Assembly (NCBI GenBank): GCA_001781445.1
Contig: MFLB01000040.1
Location: 1-5,250, forward strand
Source of the DNA: Candidatus Kaiserbacteria bacterium RIFCSPHIGHO2_01_FULL_58_22
GTDB lineage: Bacteria; Patescibacteriota; Minisyncoccia; Phycocordibacterales; UBA2100
DNA: 5,250 nt
Reading direction: 5' to 3'
The position numbers were made by a program, and so were the translations under genes. This document shows, one piece after another, positions 1 to 5,174 of this stretch. Every line of letters starts with the position of its first letter. Positions within the stretch are counted from its first letter, which is position 1. The notes under the pieces are model-generated. The model worked only from the letters and a program-made list of their open reading frames with translations. It was not told the DNA's origin and searched no databases.

Positions 1-403
1 CCTCAAGGAGGCGACCGGCACGACGGAGCGCATCGCCCAGCTTCGCTCGCTCCTCGGGAGCGATTTCGCGATACTCTCCGGCGACGATTCCCTCACGCTC
101 CCGATGATGAGCCTCGGCGCCGACGGCGTCATCAGCGTCGCCTCGAATATCGTTCCGCGCGAAGTGCGCGAGATGGTGCACGCGGCGCTCGGCGGAGATT
201 TCGCGCAGGCGCGCGAGCTGAACGCGCGCCTCGCGCCGCTCTTCAAAGACCTCTTCATCGAAACGAACCCCATCCCCGTGAAAGCCGCGCTCGCGATGAT
301 GGGACGCATCCAAGAAACCTATCGTCTTCCTCTCGTGCCGATGGCCGCGGCGAGTCGCGCAAAGCTACAACAGACGCTCACTGCGTTTGGCCTCGGCGTA
401 TGA
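1..403 (+). CDS. dapA: 4-hydroxy-tetrahydrodipicolinate synthase, 3' part (start outside window)
   Basis: C-terminal 133 codons of DapA, which condenses pyruvate with L-aspartate semialdehyde in the cytoplasm, the first committed step of lysine/DAP synthesis. The reading frame enters at base 2. Bases 5-7 encode the Lys of the KEATG motif, which in this aldolase family forms the Schiff base with pyruvate. Next come LSGDD, the glycine-rich DGVISVASN segment and the C-terminal motif NPIPVKAAL followed by RLPLVPM, all typical of DapA rather than of other NAL-family aldolases. From the catalytic Lys to the stop is 132 residues, almost exactly as in E. coli DapA (Lys161 of 292), so the C-terminus is complete. 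The stop TGA (401-403) overlaps the dapB ATG (400-402), implying translational coupling. The identification is secure; only the N-terminal half is missing. Confidence 0.95.
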   Translation, partial: LKEATGTTERIAQLRSLLGSDFAILSGDDSLTLPMMSLGADGVISVASNIVPREVREMVHAALGGDFAQARELNARLAPLFKDLFIETNPIPVKAALAMMGRIQETYRLPLVPMAAASRAKLQQTLTAFGLGV

Positions 404-1077
404 GCACAAAAATAATCATCTGCGGCGCGCGCGGCCGCATGGGGCAACTGCTCGTATCATGCGCGAAAAAAGACGCGGCGCTCGAAATAGCCGGAACCGT
501 GGACTCCGGCGACGATCCGGAAGCGTCCATCGCGGAAGCCGACGTCGTCATCGACTTCACGACGCGTGAAGCGACGCTCCCGCTTGCGAAGATCGCGGCG
601 GCGCGCGGCAAAGCGCTCGTCATCGGCACGACCGGCCATTCGGAAAGCGAACGCGCGGCGATACGCGAGGCGATACAAGGCATCCCGGCGGTCTGGACGT
701 CGAACTTCTCGACCGGCGTGAACATCCTCTTCCACATCACGCGCCTCGTGGGTGAGCTTATGCGGGATGCCGATGTCGCGATATCGGAAACGCATCACGC
801 GAAAAAGAAAGACGCGCCGAGCGGCACGGCAAAGACGCTTCAAGGCATCCTCGAGCGCGTCCTCGGACGAGATGTGCCAGTCGAATCGCTTCGTGTGGGC
901 GACGTCGTCGGCGACCATACCGTTGCATTCAGGACGCCGGACGAGGAACTTTCTCTCACGCACCACGCGATAGAGCGGGCGACCTTCGCGCGCGGCGCCT
1001 TGCGCGCCGCGAAATGGGTGGTCGGGCGCGAGCCCGGCATCTACGACATGCAGGACGTCCTCGGACTTAAGAAGTAG
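400..1077 (+). CDS. dapB: 4-hydroxy-tetrahydrodipicolinate reductase
   Basis: DapB, 225 aa, cytoplasmic. It reduces the DapA product to tetrahydrodipicolinate using NAD(P)H. The N-terminal Rossmann fold shows GARGRMG at residues 9-15, then VIDFT (50-54) and the GTTG loop (76-79). The catalytic block ETHHAKKKDAPSGTA spans 130-144: His132/His133 and Lys136 match the catalytic His159/His160 and Lys163 of E. coli, and SGT (141-143) is the substrate-binding loop. The C-terminal motifs RVGDVVGDHTV (165-175), FARGALRAAKW (196-206) and YDMQDVLGL (215-223) are also family hallmarks. It is shorter than E. coli DapB (about 270 aa) but like the compact forms in Thermotoga and others. The ATG lies inside the dapA stop, with no clear Shine-Dalgarno sequence, so initiation probably depends on dapA translation. 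Two TAG codons in tandem end the gene (1075-1080). Confidence 0.96.
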   Translation: MSTKIIICGARGRMGQLLVSCAKKDAALEIAGTVDSGDDPEASIAEADVVIDFTTREATLPLAKIAAARGKALVIGTTGHSESERAAIREAIQGIPAVWTSNFSTGVNILFHITRLVGELMRDADVAISETHHAKKKDAPSGTAKTLQGILERVLGRDVPVESLRVGDVVGDHTVAFRTPDEELSLTHHAIERATFARGALRAAKWVVGREPGIYDMQDVLGLKK

Positions 1078-1089
1078 TAGAATCCCGGT

Positions 1090-2283
1090 ATGGCGAACAT
1101 CAATTCGCGCTACGCGGACGTTTCGGAAAACTACATGTTCCGCGACGTCGTGCGCAAAGCCGACGCCTTCGCGAAGGCGAACCCCGGCGTCGAGATCTTC
1201 AAGCTCGGGGTGGGCAACACGACCGAGCCGCTTGTCCCGAGCGTAGTCGAGGGATTACGGCACGGCGTCGAAAAATTGGCTTCACGCGAAACGTACACCG
1301 GCTACGGCGACGAGCAGGGAGACGCGCGCCTGCGAAAAGCTCTCGCAGAATGGTACGCCTCGCGCGGCGTCTCGGTAGGGCCGGACGAGATCTTCATCAG
1401 CGACGGCGCGAAGCCCGATTGCGCCAACATCGCGAGCATCTTTTCCGACGAGAGCGTCGCCGCCGTGCAAGACCCCGTCTATCCCGTGTACCGCGATTCC
1501 AACATCATTGCCGGACGCCGCATCGTCTACCTGGACGCGGTGGAGGCAAACGGCTTCGTTCCCGCTCTCCCGAACGAACGCGCGGATCTCCTGTACCTCT
1601 GTTCGCCCAACAATCCGACCGGCGCCGCGATGAGCCGCGAGCAATTGAAAGCGTTCGTGGACTACGCGCTCGCGAACCGAAGCGTCGTCATCTTCGACGC
1701 GGCGTATGCCGAATACATCCGGGACGGTTCCCTGCCCCGAAGCATCTACGAGATAGCGGGCGCCAGAGAGTGCGCCATCGAGATACAGAGCTTCTCCAAA
1801 TCGGCCGGCTTCACCGGCGTGCGGTTGGGATGGACCGTCGTCCCGCGGACGCTCACGGCGGAAGACGCGAACGAAGGGACGCTGAACCGCTATTGGAACC
1901 GGCGGCAGACGACGATGTTCAACGGCGCATCCAACATCGCGCAGGAAGGCGGCCTCGCCGTACTCTCGCCGGAAGGACAGCGAGAGACGCGCGCGCAGGT
2001 GGATCACTACATGGAAAACGCGGCGCTCATCCGCGCTGGACTCGCGAACGCCGGCTTCACGGTCTTCGGCGGCGAGCACGCGCCATACATCTGGCTCAAA
2101 TGCCCGCGCGGACTGTCCTCATGGGGATTTTTCGACGAACTCTTGGAAAAAGCGCGCGTGGTCGCAACACCCGGCGCGGGGTTCGGGAAAAACGGCGAAG
2201 GATACATGCGCGTCTCGGCATTTGGGCATCGAGAAACCATTGAGAAAGCAGTGCGCTCTATCGTTGAGAACATCAAACCATGA
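1090..2283 (+). CDS. dapL: LL-diaminopimelate aminotransferase
   Basis: DapL, 397 aa, a fold-type I PLP aminotransferase that converts tetrahydrodipicolinate to LL-DAP in one glutamate-dependent step, bypassing the acyl intermediates made by DapD/DapC/DapE. DapL-type motifs are present: FKLGVGNTTEPL (37-48, usually RLGIGDVTRPL), YTGYGDEQG (69-77), IFISDGAKPD (101-110) and DPVYPVYRDSN (128-138). The aminotransferase core has SPNNPTG (172-178), FDAAY (202-206, with the Asp that contacts the PLP ring nitrogen) and SFSKSAGFTGVRLGW (234-248), where Lys237 is the predicted Schiff-base lysine. Arg374 in YMRVSAFG is the likely substrate-carboxylate arginine. It starts 12 nt after the dapB stop and its TGA overlaps the lysA ATG (2280-2283). 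SDGAKPD and the GYG-EQG block distinguish it from ordinary aspartate aminotransferases. The length is normal for the family (about 400-410 aa). Confidence 0.94.
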   Translation: MANINSRYADVSENYMFRDVVRKADAFAKANPGVEIFKLGVGNTTEPLVPSVVEGLRHGVEKLASRETYTGYGDEQGDARLRKALAEWYASRGVSVGPDEIFISDGAKPDCANIASIFSDESVAAVQDPVYPVYRDSNIIAGRRIVYLDAVEANGFVPALPNERADLLYLCSPNNPTGAAMSREQLKAFVDYALANRSVVIFDAAYAEYIRDGSLPRSIYEIAGARECAIEIQSFSKSAGFTGVRLGWTVVPRTLTAEDANEGTLNRYWNRRQTTMFNGASNIAQEGGLAVLSPEGQRETRAQVDHYMENAALIRAGLANAGFTVFGGEHAPYIWLKCPRGLSSWGFFDELLEKARVVATPGAGFGKNGEGYMRVSAFGHRETIEKAVRSIVENIKP

Positions 2284-3545
2284 CCAAAACGCTTCCATTC
2301 ACCAAAGAGCAGATAGAAACGTTGGCTCGTGAACATCCGACGCCGTTCTATGTGTACGACGAAGCGGGCATTCGCGCGCGAACGCGCGCTCTATCGGAGG
2401 CGTTTTCGTGGAACAAAGGCTTTAAACAGCACTTCGCCGTGAAAGCGCTCCCGAACCCTGTAATTCTCGCCGCCATGCGCGAGGAGGGAAGCGGGGCGGA
2501 TTGCTCTTCCTTGCCCGAACTCTCGCTCGCGGACAAAGCTGGAATAAAAGGAGAAAACATCATGTTCAGCGGGAACGACACGCCTGCGGAAGAATTTATC
2601 GAAGCTAAAAAAAGGGGCGCTATCATCAATCTCGACGCGCTCGAGCACCTCGACTACCTCGAGAAACACGCCGGTTTGCCGGAGTTGCTCTGCTTCCGCT
2701 ATACGCCTATCGGACTCAAGCTTGGCAACGCCATCATCGGCAATCCAAAAGAATCCAAATTCGGCCTCACGCGCGAACAGCTCTTCGAGGGCTACCGCGC
2801 CGCGAAAGAAAAAGGGATAAAGCGCTTCGGGCTTCACACGATGCCGGTCTCCAACGAGCTTCGCGTCGAGTACCATCTCGAGGCAGTCCGCGAGCTTTTT
2901 ACTGTTGCGAAAGAATTGGAGCAGGTCGGCATCACGTTCGAATTCATCAATCTCGGCGGCGGCATCGGCATTCCCTACCGACCCGAAGAGAAAGAATTCG
3001 ATCTCATGGCATACGCAAATGGAGTGCGGGAGCTCGCGCGGGAAATACTCGGCGATTCTATTCCCTCACTGCACATGGAATGCGGGCGCTACATCACAGG
3101 GCCATTCGGCTATCTCGTCTCCCGCGTGCGGCACGTTAAACAGTCGTACAAAAACTACGTCGGCCTCGACGCTAGCATGGCAAACCTCATGCGGCCCGGC
3201 ATGTATGGCGCGTATCACCACATCACCATACTAGAGAAAGAAAATATGAACGACTTACGAAGTCGTTCATTAGGGACATATGACGTGGTCGGATCGCTGT
3301 GCGAGAACAATGACAAATTCGCTATCGATAGACGACTGCCGACTATCGAACCGGGCGACATCGTCGTCATTCACGACGCGGGCGCGCACGCTCACGCCAT
3401 GGGCTTCAACTACAACGGCAAACTCCGCTCCGCCGAATTCCTTCTTCGCCACGCCGGAGCCTCTGGCGGAGGCGGGTTGCCCGAGCTCAAACTAATCCGC
3501 CGCGCCGAGACCGTGGACGACTATTTCGCAACGCTAAAATTCTAG
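2280..3545 (+). CDS. lysA: diaminopimelate decarboxylase, Bacteroidetes-like subfamily
   Basis: LysA, 421 aa, a fold-type III (alanine-racemase-like barrel) PLP enzyme that decarboxylates meso-DAP to L-lysine. PLP Lys55 lies in HFAVKALPNP (51-60). SGADCSSLPEL (71-81), INLGGGIGIPY (223-233, phosphate-binding glycines), HMECGR (265-270) and SLCENNDKF (339-347, catalytic Cys341) follow. The C-terminal part has DAGAHAHAMGFNYNGKLRSAE (366-386). ECGR for the common EPGR, CENND for CES-D and GAH for GAY are what I remember of the Bacteroidetes-type LysA subgroup, so I read them as lineage features, not defects. The ATG overlaps the dapL stop, so the two are probably co-translated. Residues 322-331 are encoded by a perfect palindrome (3246-3270) and form a loop that looks longer than in relatives. 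A carboxynorspermidine decarboxylase is the main alternative; the operon context argues against it. Confidence 0.93.
   Translation: MTKTLPFTKEQIETLAREHPTPFYVYDEAGIRARTRALSEAFSWNKGFKQHFAVKALPNPVILAAMREEGSGADCSSLPELSLADKAGIKGENIMFSGNDTPAEEFIEAKKRGAIINLDALEHLDYLEKHAGLPELLCFRYTPIGLKLGNAIIGNPKESKFGLTREQLFEGYRAAKEKGIKRFGLHTMPVSNELRVEYHLEAVRELFTVAKELEQVGITFEFINLGGGIGIPYRPEEKEFDLMAYANGVRELAREILGDSIPSLHMECGRYITGPFGYLVSRVRHVKQSYKNYVGLDASMANLMRPGMYGAYHHITILEKENMNDLRSRSLGTYDVVGSLCENNDKFAIDRRLPTIEPGDIVVIHDAGAHAHAMGFNYNGKLRSAEFLLRHAGASGGGGLPELKLIRRAETVDDYFATLKF
3246..3270. repeat. perfect 11-bp inverted repeat inside lysA
   Basis: The arm ATGAACGACTT (3246-3256), a 3-nt spacer ACG, and the exact reverse complement AAGTCGTTCAT (3260-3270) form an 11-bp stem that would make a tight hairpin in DNA or mRNA. 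It lies in frame in lysA and encodes about MNDLRSRS, between the ITILEKEN strand and the YDVVGSLCEN catalytic block. It introduces no stop. The position looks like a surface loop in the enzyme family. It may be an inserted palindromic element that kept the frame; this is inferred and no second copy is visible in the window. Confidence 0.75.
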
Positions 3546-3598
3546 ATATGACTCTCCCTCACGCGGCCACGTAAGCAAGCGTCATACATGCTGCCGCA
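3546..3598. other. convergent intergenic gap lysA / ACT-protein gene
   Basis: These 53 bp separate the 3' ends of lysA (+) and the ACT-domain gene (-). I see no stem followed by a T-run on either strand, so no intrinsic terminator can be called although two transcripts converge here. Termination by Rho or by transcript collision is possible but not shown. Confidence 0.5.
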
Positions 3599-4279
3599 TC
3601 AGACAACCCCCGAAGGGAGCATTGAGGTGGTTGCCGCCGCAGTGATTCGCTTCAAGACGGAGAACGCGCGGTCGACATCCTCGTCCTTAAAGATGATGCT
3701 GAACTCGGTGTCTATTGACATCACTTCGACGAAGCTTATCCCCTCCCACGCGATGGCCTTCAGGAGCGGATAGTAGACGCCCGGCATCTCCACGCACTCG
3801 TCGGGAAGGCGCATGGTTATGGCGGAGAGGCCGCCCACGCGCTCGGCGCGCGCGCGTCTCGCGGCGCGCGCCGCGTCCTTCTCGAATTCTTTGCTCACGA
3901 TGAGGAGCGATCCATAGAGGCCGCGGGAAAAATTGACGAACGCGTCTTTGCGCTTGCGCGCGAGCCGCGAAACTTCGTCGACGACGGAGAACATGTCCTC
4001 GGCGTTCGGAAACACGAATTCGACGAGATTGGAACGCACCGTGATATCGCTGATGCGCGGGAGAATGCCGGTCGTCTCCGGCCTTTTCATCGTTTTCTCC
4101 AGCCGGTGGAGCGCCATCGAGACCGCCGCCTCGGAGACATCTTCAAGAAGACGCTTTTCGACGAGCGGCTTGATGCGCCGCGCGATCTCCGCGTTGTTGA
4201 CAATCCCCTCCGCAATCGCCTCGGCATAAAAGGGCGACTGCGCGATAATTGCCTCCACGATACTGCTGATGGTCCTCAT
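3599..4279 (-). CDS. ACT-domain protein with helical HTH-like N-terminus (putative amino-acid sensor)
   Basis: 226 aa, probably cytoplasmic. Residues 1-62 are helical, with NNAEIARRIKPLVEKRL and VSEAAVSMALHRLEK resembling a winged-helix core. Residues about 78-133 (ITVRSNLVEFVF to SLLIVSKEF) look like a divergent ACT-type module. An Ala/Arg-rich helix (134-147) follows, then a clearer ACT domain (150-211) with MPGVYYPLLKAIAWEGISFV and a terminal DEDVDRAFSVL, like the regulatory domains of aspartate kinases. No kinase catalytic domain is present. I recall similar uncharacterised proteins in Bacteroidetes and Parcubacteria, some loosely labelled aspartate kinase. Lying tail-to-tail with lysA, it could sense lysine or a related amino acid, but this is inference. 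The ATG at 4279 is chosen because MRTISSIVEAI is the N-terminus I recall for the family; the in-frame ATG at 4342 would add a hydrophobic stretch translated from promoter and palindrome DNA. No Shine-Dalgarno sequence is visible. Confidence 0.85.
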   Translation of the reverse strand: MRTISSIVEAIIAQSPFYAEAIAEGIVNNAEIARRIKPLVEKRLLEDVSEAAVSMALHRLEKTMKRPETTGILPRISDITVRSNLVEFVFPNAEDMFSVVDEVSRLARKRKDAFVNFSRGLYGSLLIVSKEFEKDAARAARRARAERVGGLSAITMRLPDECVEMPGVYYPLLKAIAWEGISFVEVMSIDTEFSIIFKDEDVDRAFSVLKRITAAATTSMLPSGVV

Positions 4280-4283
4280 GTTG

Positions 4284-4314
4284 TATATATAACAAATTGT
4301 CAAAAAAATCGCAA
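4284..4314 (-). promoter_or_regulatory. putative leaderless promoter of the ACT-protein gene
   Basis: On the minus strand an alternating TATATATA stretch (4291-4284) gives a TATATA -10 hexamer whose last base (4286) is followed by 6 nt and then the ATG at 4279, so transcription would start at or next to the start codon. A TTGCGA hexamer (4314-4309) is a weak -35 candidate, 17 bp upstream of that -10. A perfect TTGACA (4303-4298) is also present but only 6-8 bp from the TATATA, too close to pair with it. The block is sharply AT-rich against GC-rich surroundings. Confidence 0.4.
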
Positions 4315-4316
4315 GA

Positions 4317-4339
4317 AGACGAAGGACGGTCCTTCGTCT
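4317..4339. repeat. 23-nt palindrome in the divergent intergenic region
   Basis: AGACGAAGGAC (4317-4327) and GTCCTTCGTCT (4329-4339) are exact reverse complements around a single central G. As RNA it would fold into a 10-bp stem with a CGG loop. It lies between the divergent ACT-protein gene and ppa. No T-run follows on the + strand. On the minus strand it is upstream of the ACT-gene start. It could be an operator-like dyad, a 5'-UTR hairpin of ppa, or an inserted palindromic element like the one in lysA; the sequence does not decide. Confidence 0.7.
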
Positions 4340-4347
4340 CATGCCCT

Positions 4348-4382
4348 CTGTTCACTGTTCGCTGTACACTGTACACTGTTCA
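4348..4382 (+). repeat. heptamer tandem array CTGTWCR x5, copy 1
   Basis: Five head-to-tail 7-bp units fill 35 bp exactly: units 1 and 5 are CTGTTCA, unit 2 is CTGTTCG, units 3 and 4 are CTGTACA. The array ends 2 nt before the ppa ATG (4385), occupying the place where a ribosome-binding site would be expected. The last in-array TACACT (4372-4377) could act as a -10 for a leaderless ppa transcript. A related 35-bp array lies downstream of ppa at 4933-4967. Confidence 0.85.
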
Positions 4383-4384
4383 TC

Positions 4385-4921
4385 ATGAATTTGTGGCACG
4401 ACATACCGCTCGGCGAAAAAGCCCCTGAAGAATTCAATACGGTCATCGAGATACCGCGCGGCTCGCACAATAAGTACGAGATAGACAAGGAGAGCGGCCT
4501 CATTAAGCTCGACCGCGTCAACTACTCCGCCGCCACGTACCCGTGCGACTACGGCTTCGCGCCCCGGACGCTGTGGGACGACGGCGACGCGCTCGACGTC
4601 ATCGTGCTTACGACGAATCCCATCCCCCCCGGCATCCTCGTCTCGGTGCGCCCGGTAGGCCTCATGCAAATGACCGATGATGGAGAATCAGACGACAAGA
4701 TCATCGCCGTGCCGACCGAGGATATCCGCTTCGATCACGTGCAAAAGCTCGAAGACGTGAACAAGCACACACTTAAGGAGCTCCAGCATTTCTTCGAGCA
4801 GAACAAGAGGCTCAAGCACAAGCCGGTCGAGATCGTGGTCCACGGCTTCTCCGGCCGCGCCGACGCCCTGAAAGCCGTCCAGCGCTCCATCGAGACGTAC
4901 CGGAAAAAGTTCGGAGCATAG
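4385..4921 (+). CDS. ppa: inorganic pyrophosphatase (family I)
   Basis: 178 aa, the usual size of soluble bacterial family I PPase, which hydrolyses PPi to two phosphates with Mg2+ and so drives biosynthesis. Recognisable sites, with E. coli equivalents by motif: IEIPRG (21-26; Glu22 = Glu20), NKYEID (29-34; Lys30 = Lys29, Glu32 = Glu31), Arg44, and YPCDYGFAP (52-60; Tyr52 = Tyr51, Tyr56 = Tyr55). The metal-binding signature DGDALD (66-71) gives Asp66, Asp68 and Asp71, with Ala69 where Pro or Glu is usual. Asp98, Asp103 and Lys105 lie in MTDDGESDDK. In FFEQNK (136-141) the usual active-site Tyr of FFE-x-YK is replaced by Asn140. The ATG is placed by N-terminal similarity (MNLWHDIPLG); in-frame upstream codons run through repeat DNA. 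No Shine-Dalgarno sequence is visible. A TATAAC at 4288-4293 could alternatively give a leadered transcript carrying the palindrome. It is divergent from the ACT-protein gene and probably an independent housekeeping gene. Confidence 0.95.
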   Translation: MNLWHDIPLGEKAPEEFNTVIEIPRGSHNKYEIDKESGLIKLDRVNYSAATYPCDYGFAPRTLWDDGDALDVIVLTTNPIPPGILVSVRPVGLMQMTDDGESDDKIIAVPTEDIRFDHVQKLEDVNKHTLKELQHFFEQNKRLKHKPVEIVVHGFSGRADALKAVQRSIETYRKKFGA

Positions 4922-4932
4922 CGATATCCCCA

Positions 4933-4967
4933 CTGTTCGCTGTTTGCCATCCGCTGTTCGCTGTCAT
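4933..4967 (+). repeat. heptamer tandem array CTGTTYG-like x5, copy 2 (degenerate)
   Basis: Five 7-bp units in phase over 35 bp: CTGTTCG, CTGTTTG, a decayed CCATCCG, CTGTTCG and CTGTCAT. The unit, strand orientation and total length match the array before ppa. It lies 12 nt after the ppa stop and ends 9 nt before the ATG of the next gene, so it again sits at a gene start. Confidence 0.75.
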
Positions 4968-4970
4968 AAT
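4944..4970 (+). promoter_or_regulatory. putative leaderless promoter of the small membrane protein gene
   Basis: TTGCCA (4944-4949, 5 of 6 to TTGACA) and CATAAT (4965-4970, 5 of 6 to TATAAT) are separated by 15 bp, slightly short. Six nt after the -10 comes the ATG at 4977, so transcript and translation would start together. The elements fall inside the second heptamer array and are partly made from it. Read-through from ppa is also possible. Confidence 0.3.
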
Positions 4971-4976
4971 GGCAAC

Positions 4977-5174
4977 ATGCCCCCGACGCCCCCACAAGGA
5001 AATATCGGCCCGGACCACATGCTCCCCGCGCACAAGCGCTCCGGCGCGGGACCCACCGTCGGTATCGTCATCATCCTCATCCTCCTCGGATTCGGCGCGC
5101 TCTACTTTTGGGGCGCGAGCATGAACAGAGAGCAGGAACAGCTCCCCTTCATTCCGGGCGATAGTATTTTCTAG
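4977..5174 (+). CDS. small single-pass membrane protein, function unknown
   Basis: 65 aa. A Pro-rich N-terminus (MPPTPPQGNIGPDH) and basic HKRSG (19-23) precede one transmembrane helix at about 28-47 (VGIVIILILLGFGALYFWGA). A short tail with REQEQ (51-55) and LPFIPGD (56-62) ends the protein. Positive charge before the helix predicts N-in, C-out topology. The tail looks like that of many short single-pass proteins I recall from Parcubacteria, but I cannot name a family or a function. The ATG at 4977 is preferred because an in-frame TTG at 4944 would translate the heptamer array; an ATG at 4969 is out of frame. No Shine-Dalgarno sequence is present. The stop TAG (5172-5174) shares its G with a possible GTG start of the next gene. 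Confidence 0.65.
   Translation: MPPTPPQGNIGPDHMLPAHKRSGAGPTVGIVIILILLGFGALYFWGASMNREQEQLPFIPGDSIF

Noticed and set aside
988..1011. GC-rich inverted repeat near the end of dapB
   Set aside because: It lies in the conserved FARGALRAAK coding motif, is low in complexity and has no T-run after it; not a terminator.
1282..2243. Long open frames in other phases over dapL (265 codons on -, 297 codons on +)
   Set aside because: They are rich in Arg, Gly and Ala, have no recognisable motifs, and lie wholly over a well-supported dapL. They result from GC-rich codons.
2820..2900. LysA appears to lack the usual HCHIGS motif and has ECGR and GAH instead of EPGR and GAY, suggesting a defective or different enzyme
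   Set aside because: The same substitutions occur, as I recall, in the Bacteroidetes-type LysA subgroup; PLP Lys55 and Cys341 are present and the operon fits DAP decarboxylase.
3844..3873. 10-bp GC-only inverted repeat in the ACT gene
   Set aside because: It is made of CG dinucleotide runs encoding an Ala/Arg-rich helix, so composition explains it.
4280..4342. Upstream ATG at 4342 giving the ACT protein a signal-peptide-like start (basic MRRR then hydrophobic LLAIFLTICYI)
   Set aside because: The extension is translated from the palindrome and the TATATA promoter-like block, an HTH/ACT protein should be cytoplasmic, and the family N-terminus I recall starts at the ATG at 4279.
4348..4382. 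CRISPR or integron-type repeat at the heptamer array
   Set aside because: The units are 7 bp and directly adjoining with no spacers, and there are no cas or integrase genes in the window.
4106..4384. Upstream in-frame extension of ppa (open from 4106)
   Set aside because: It runs antisense to the ACT gene and through the heptamer array; PPase similarity begins at the ATG at 4385 and gives the normal length.
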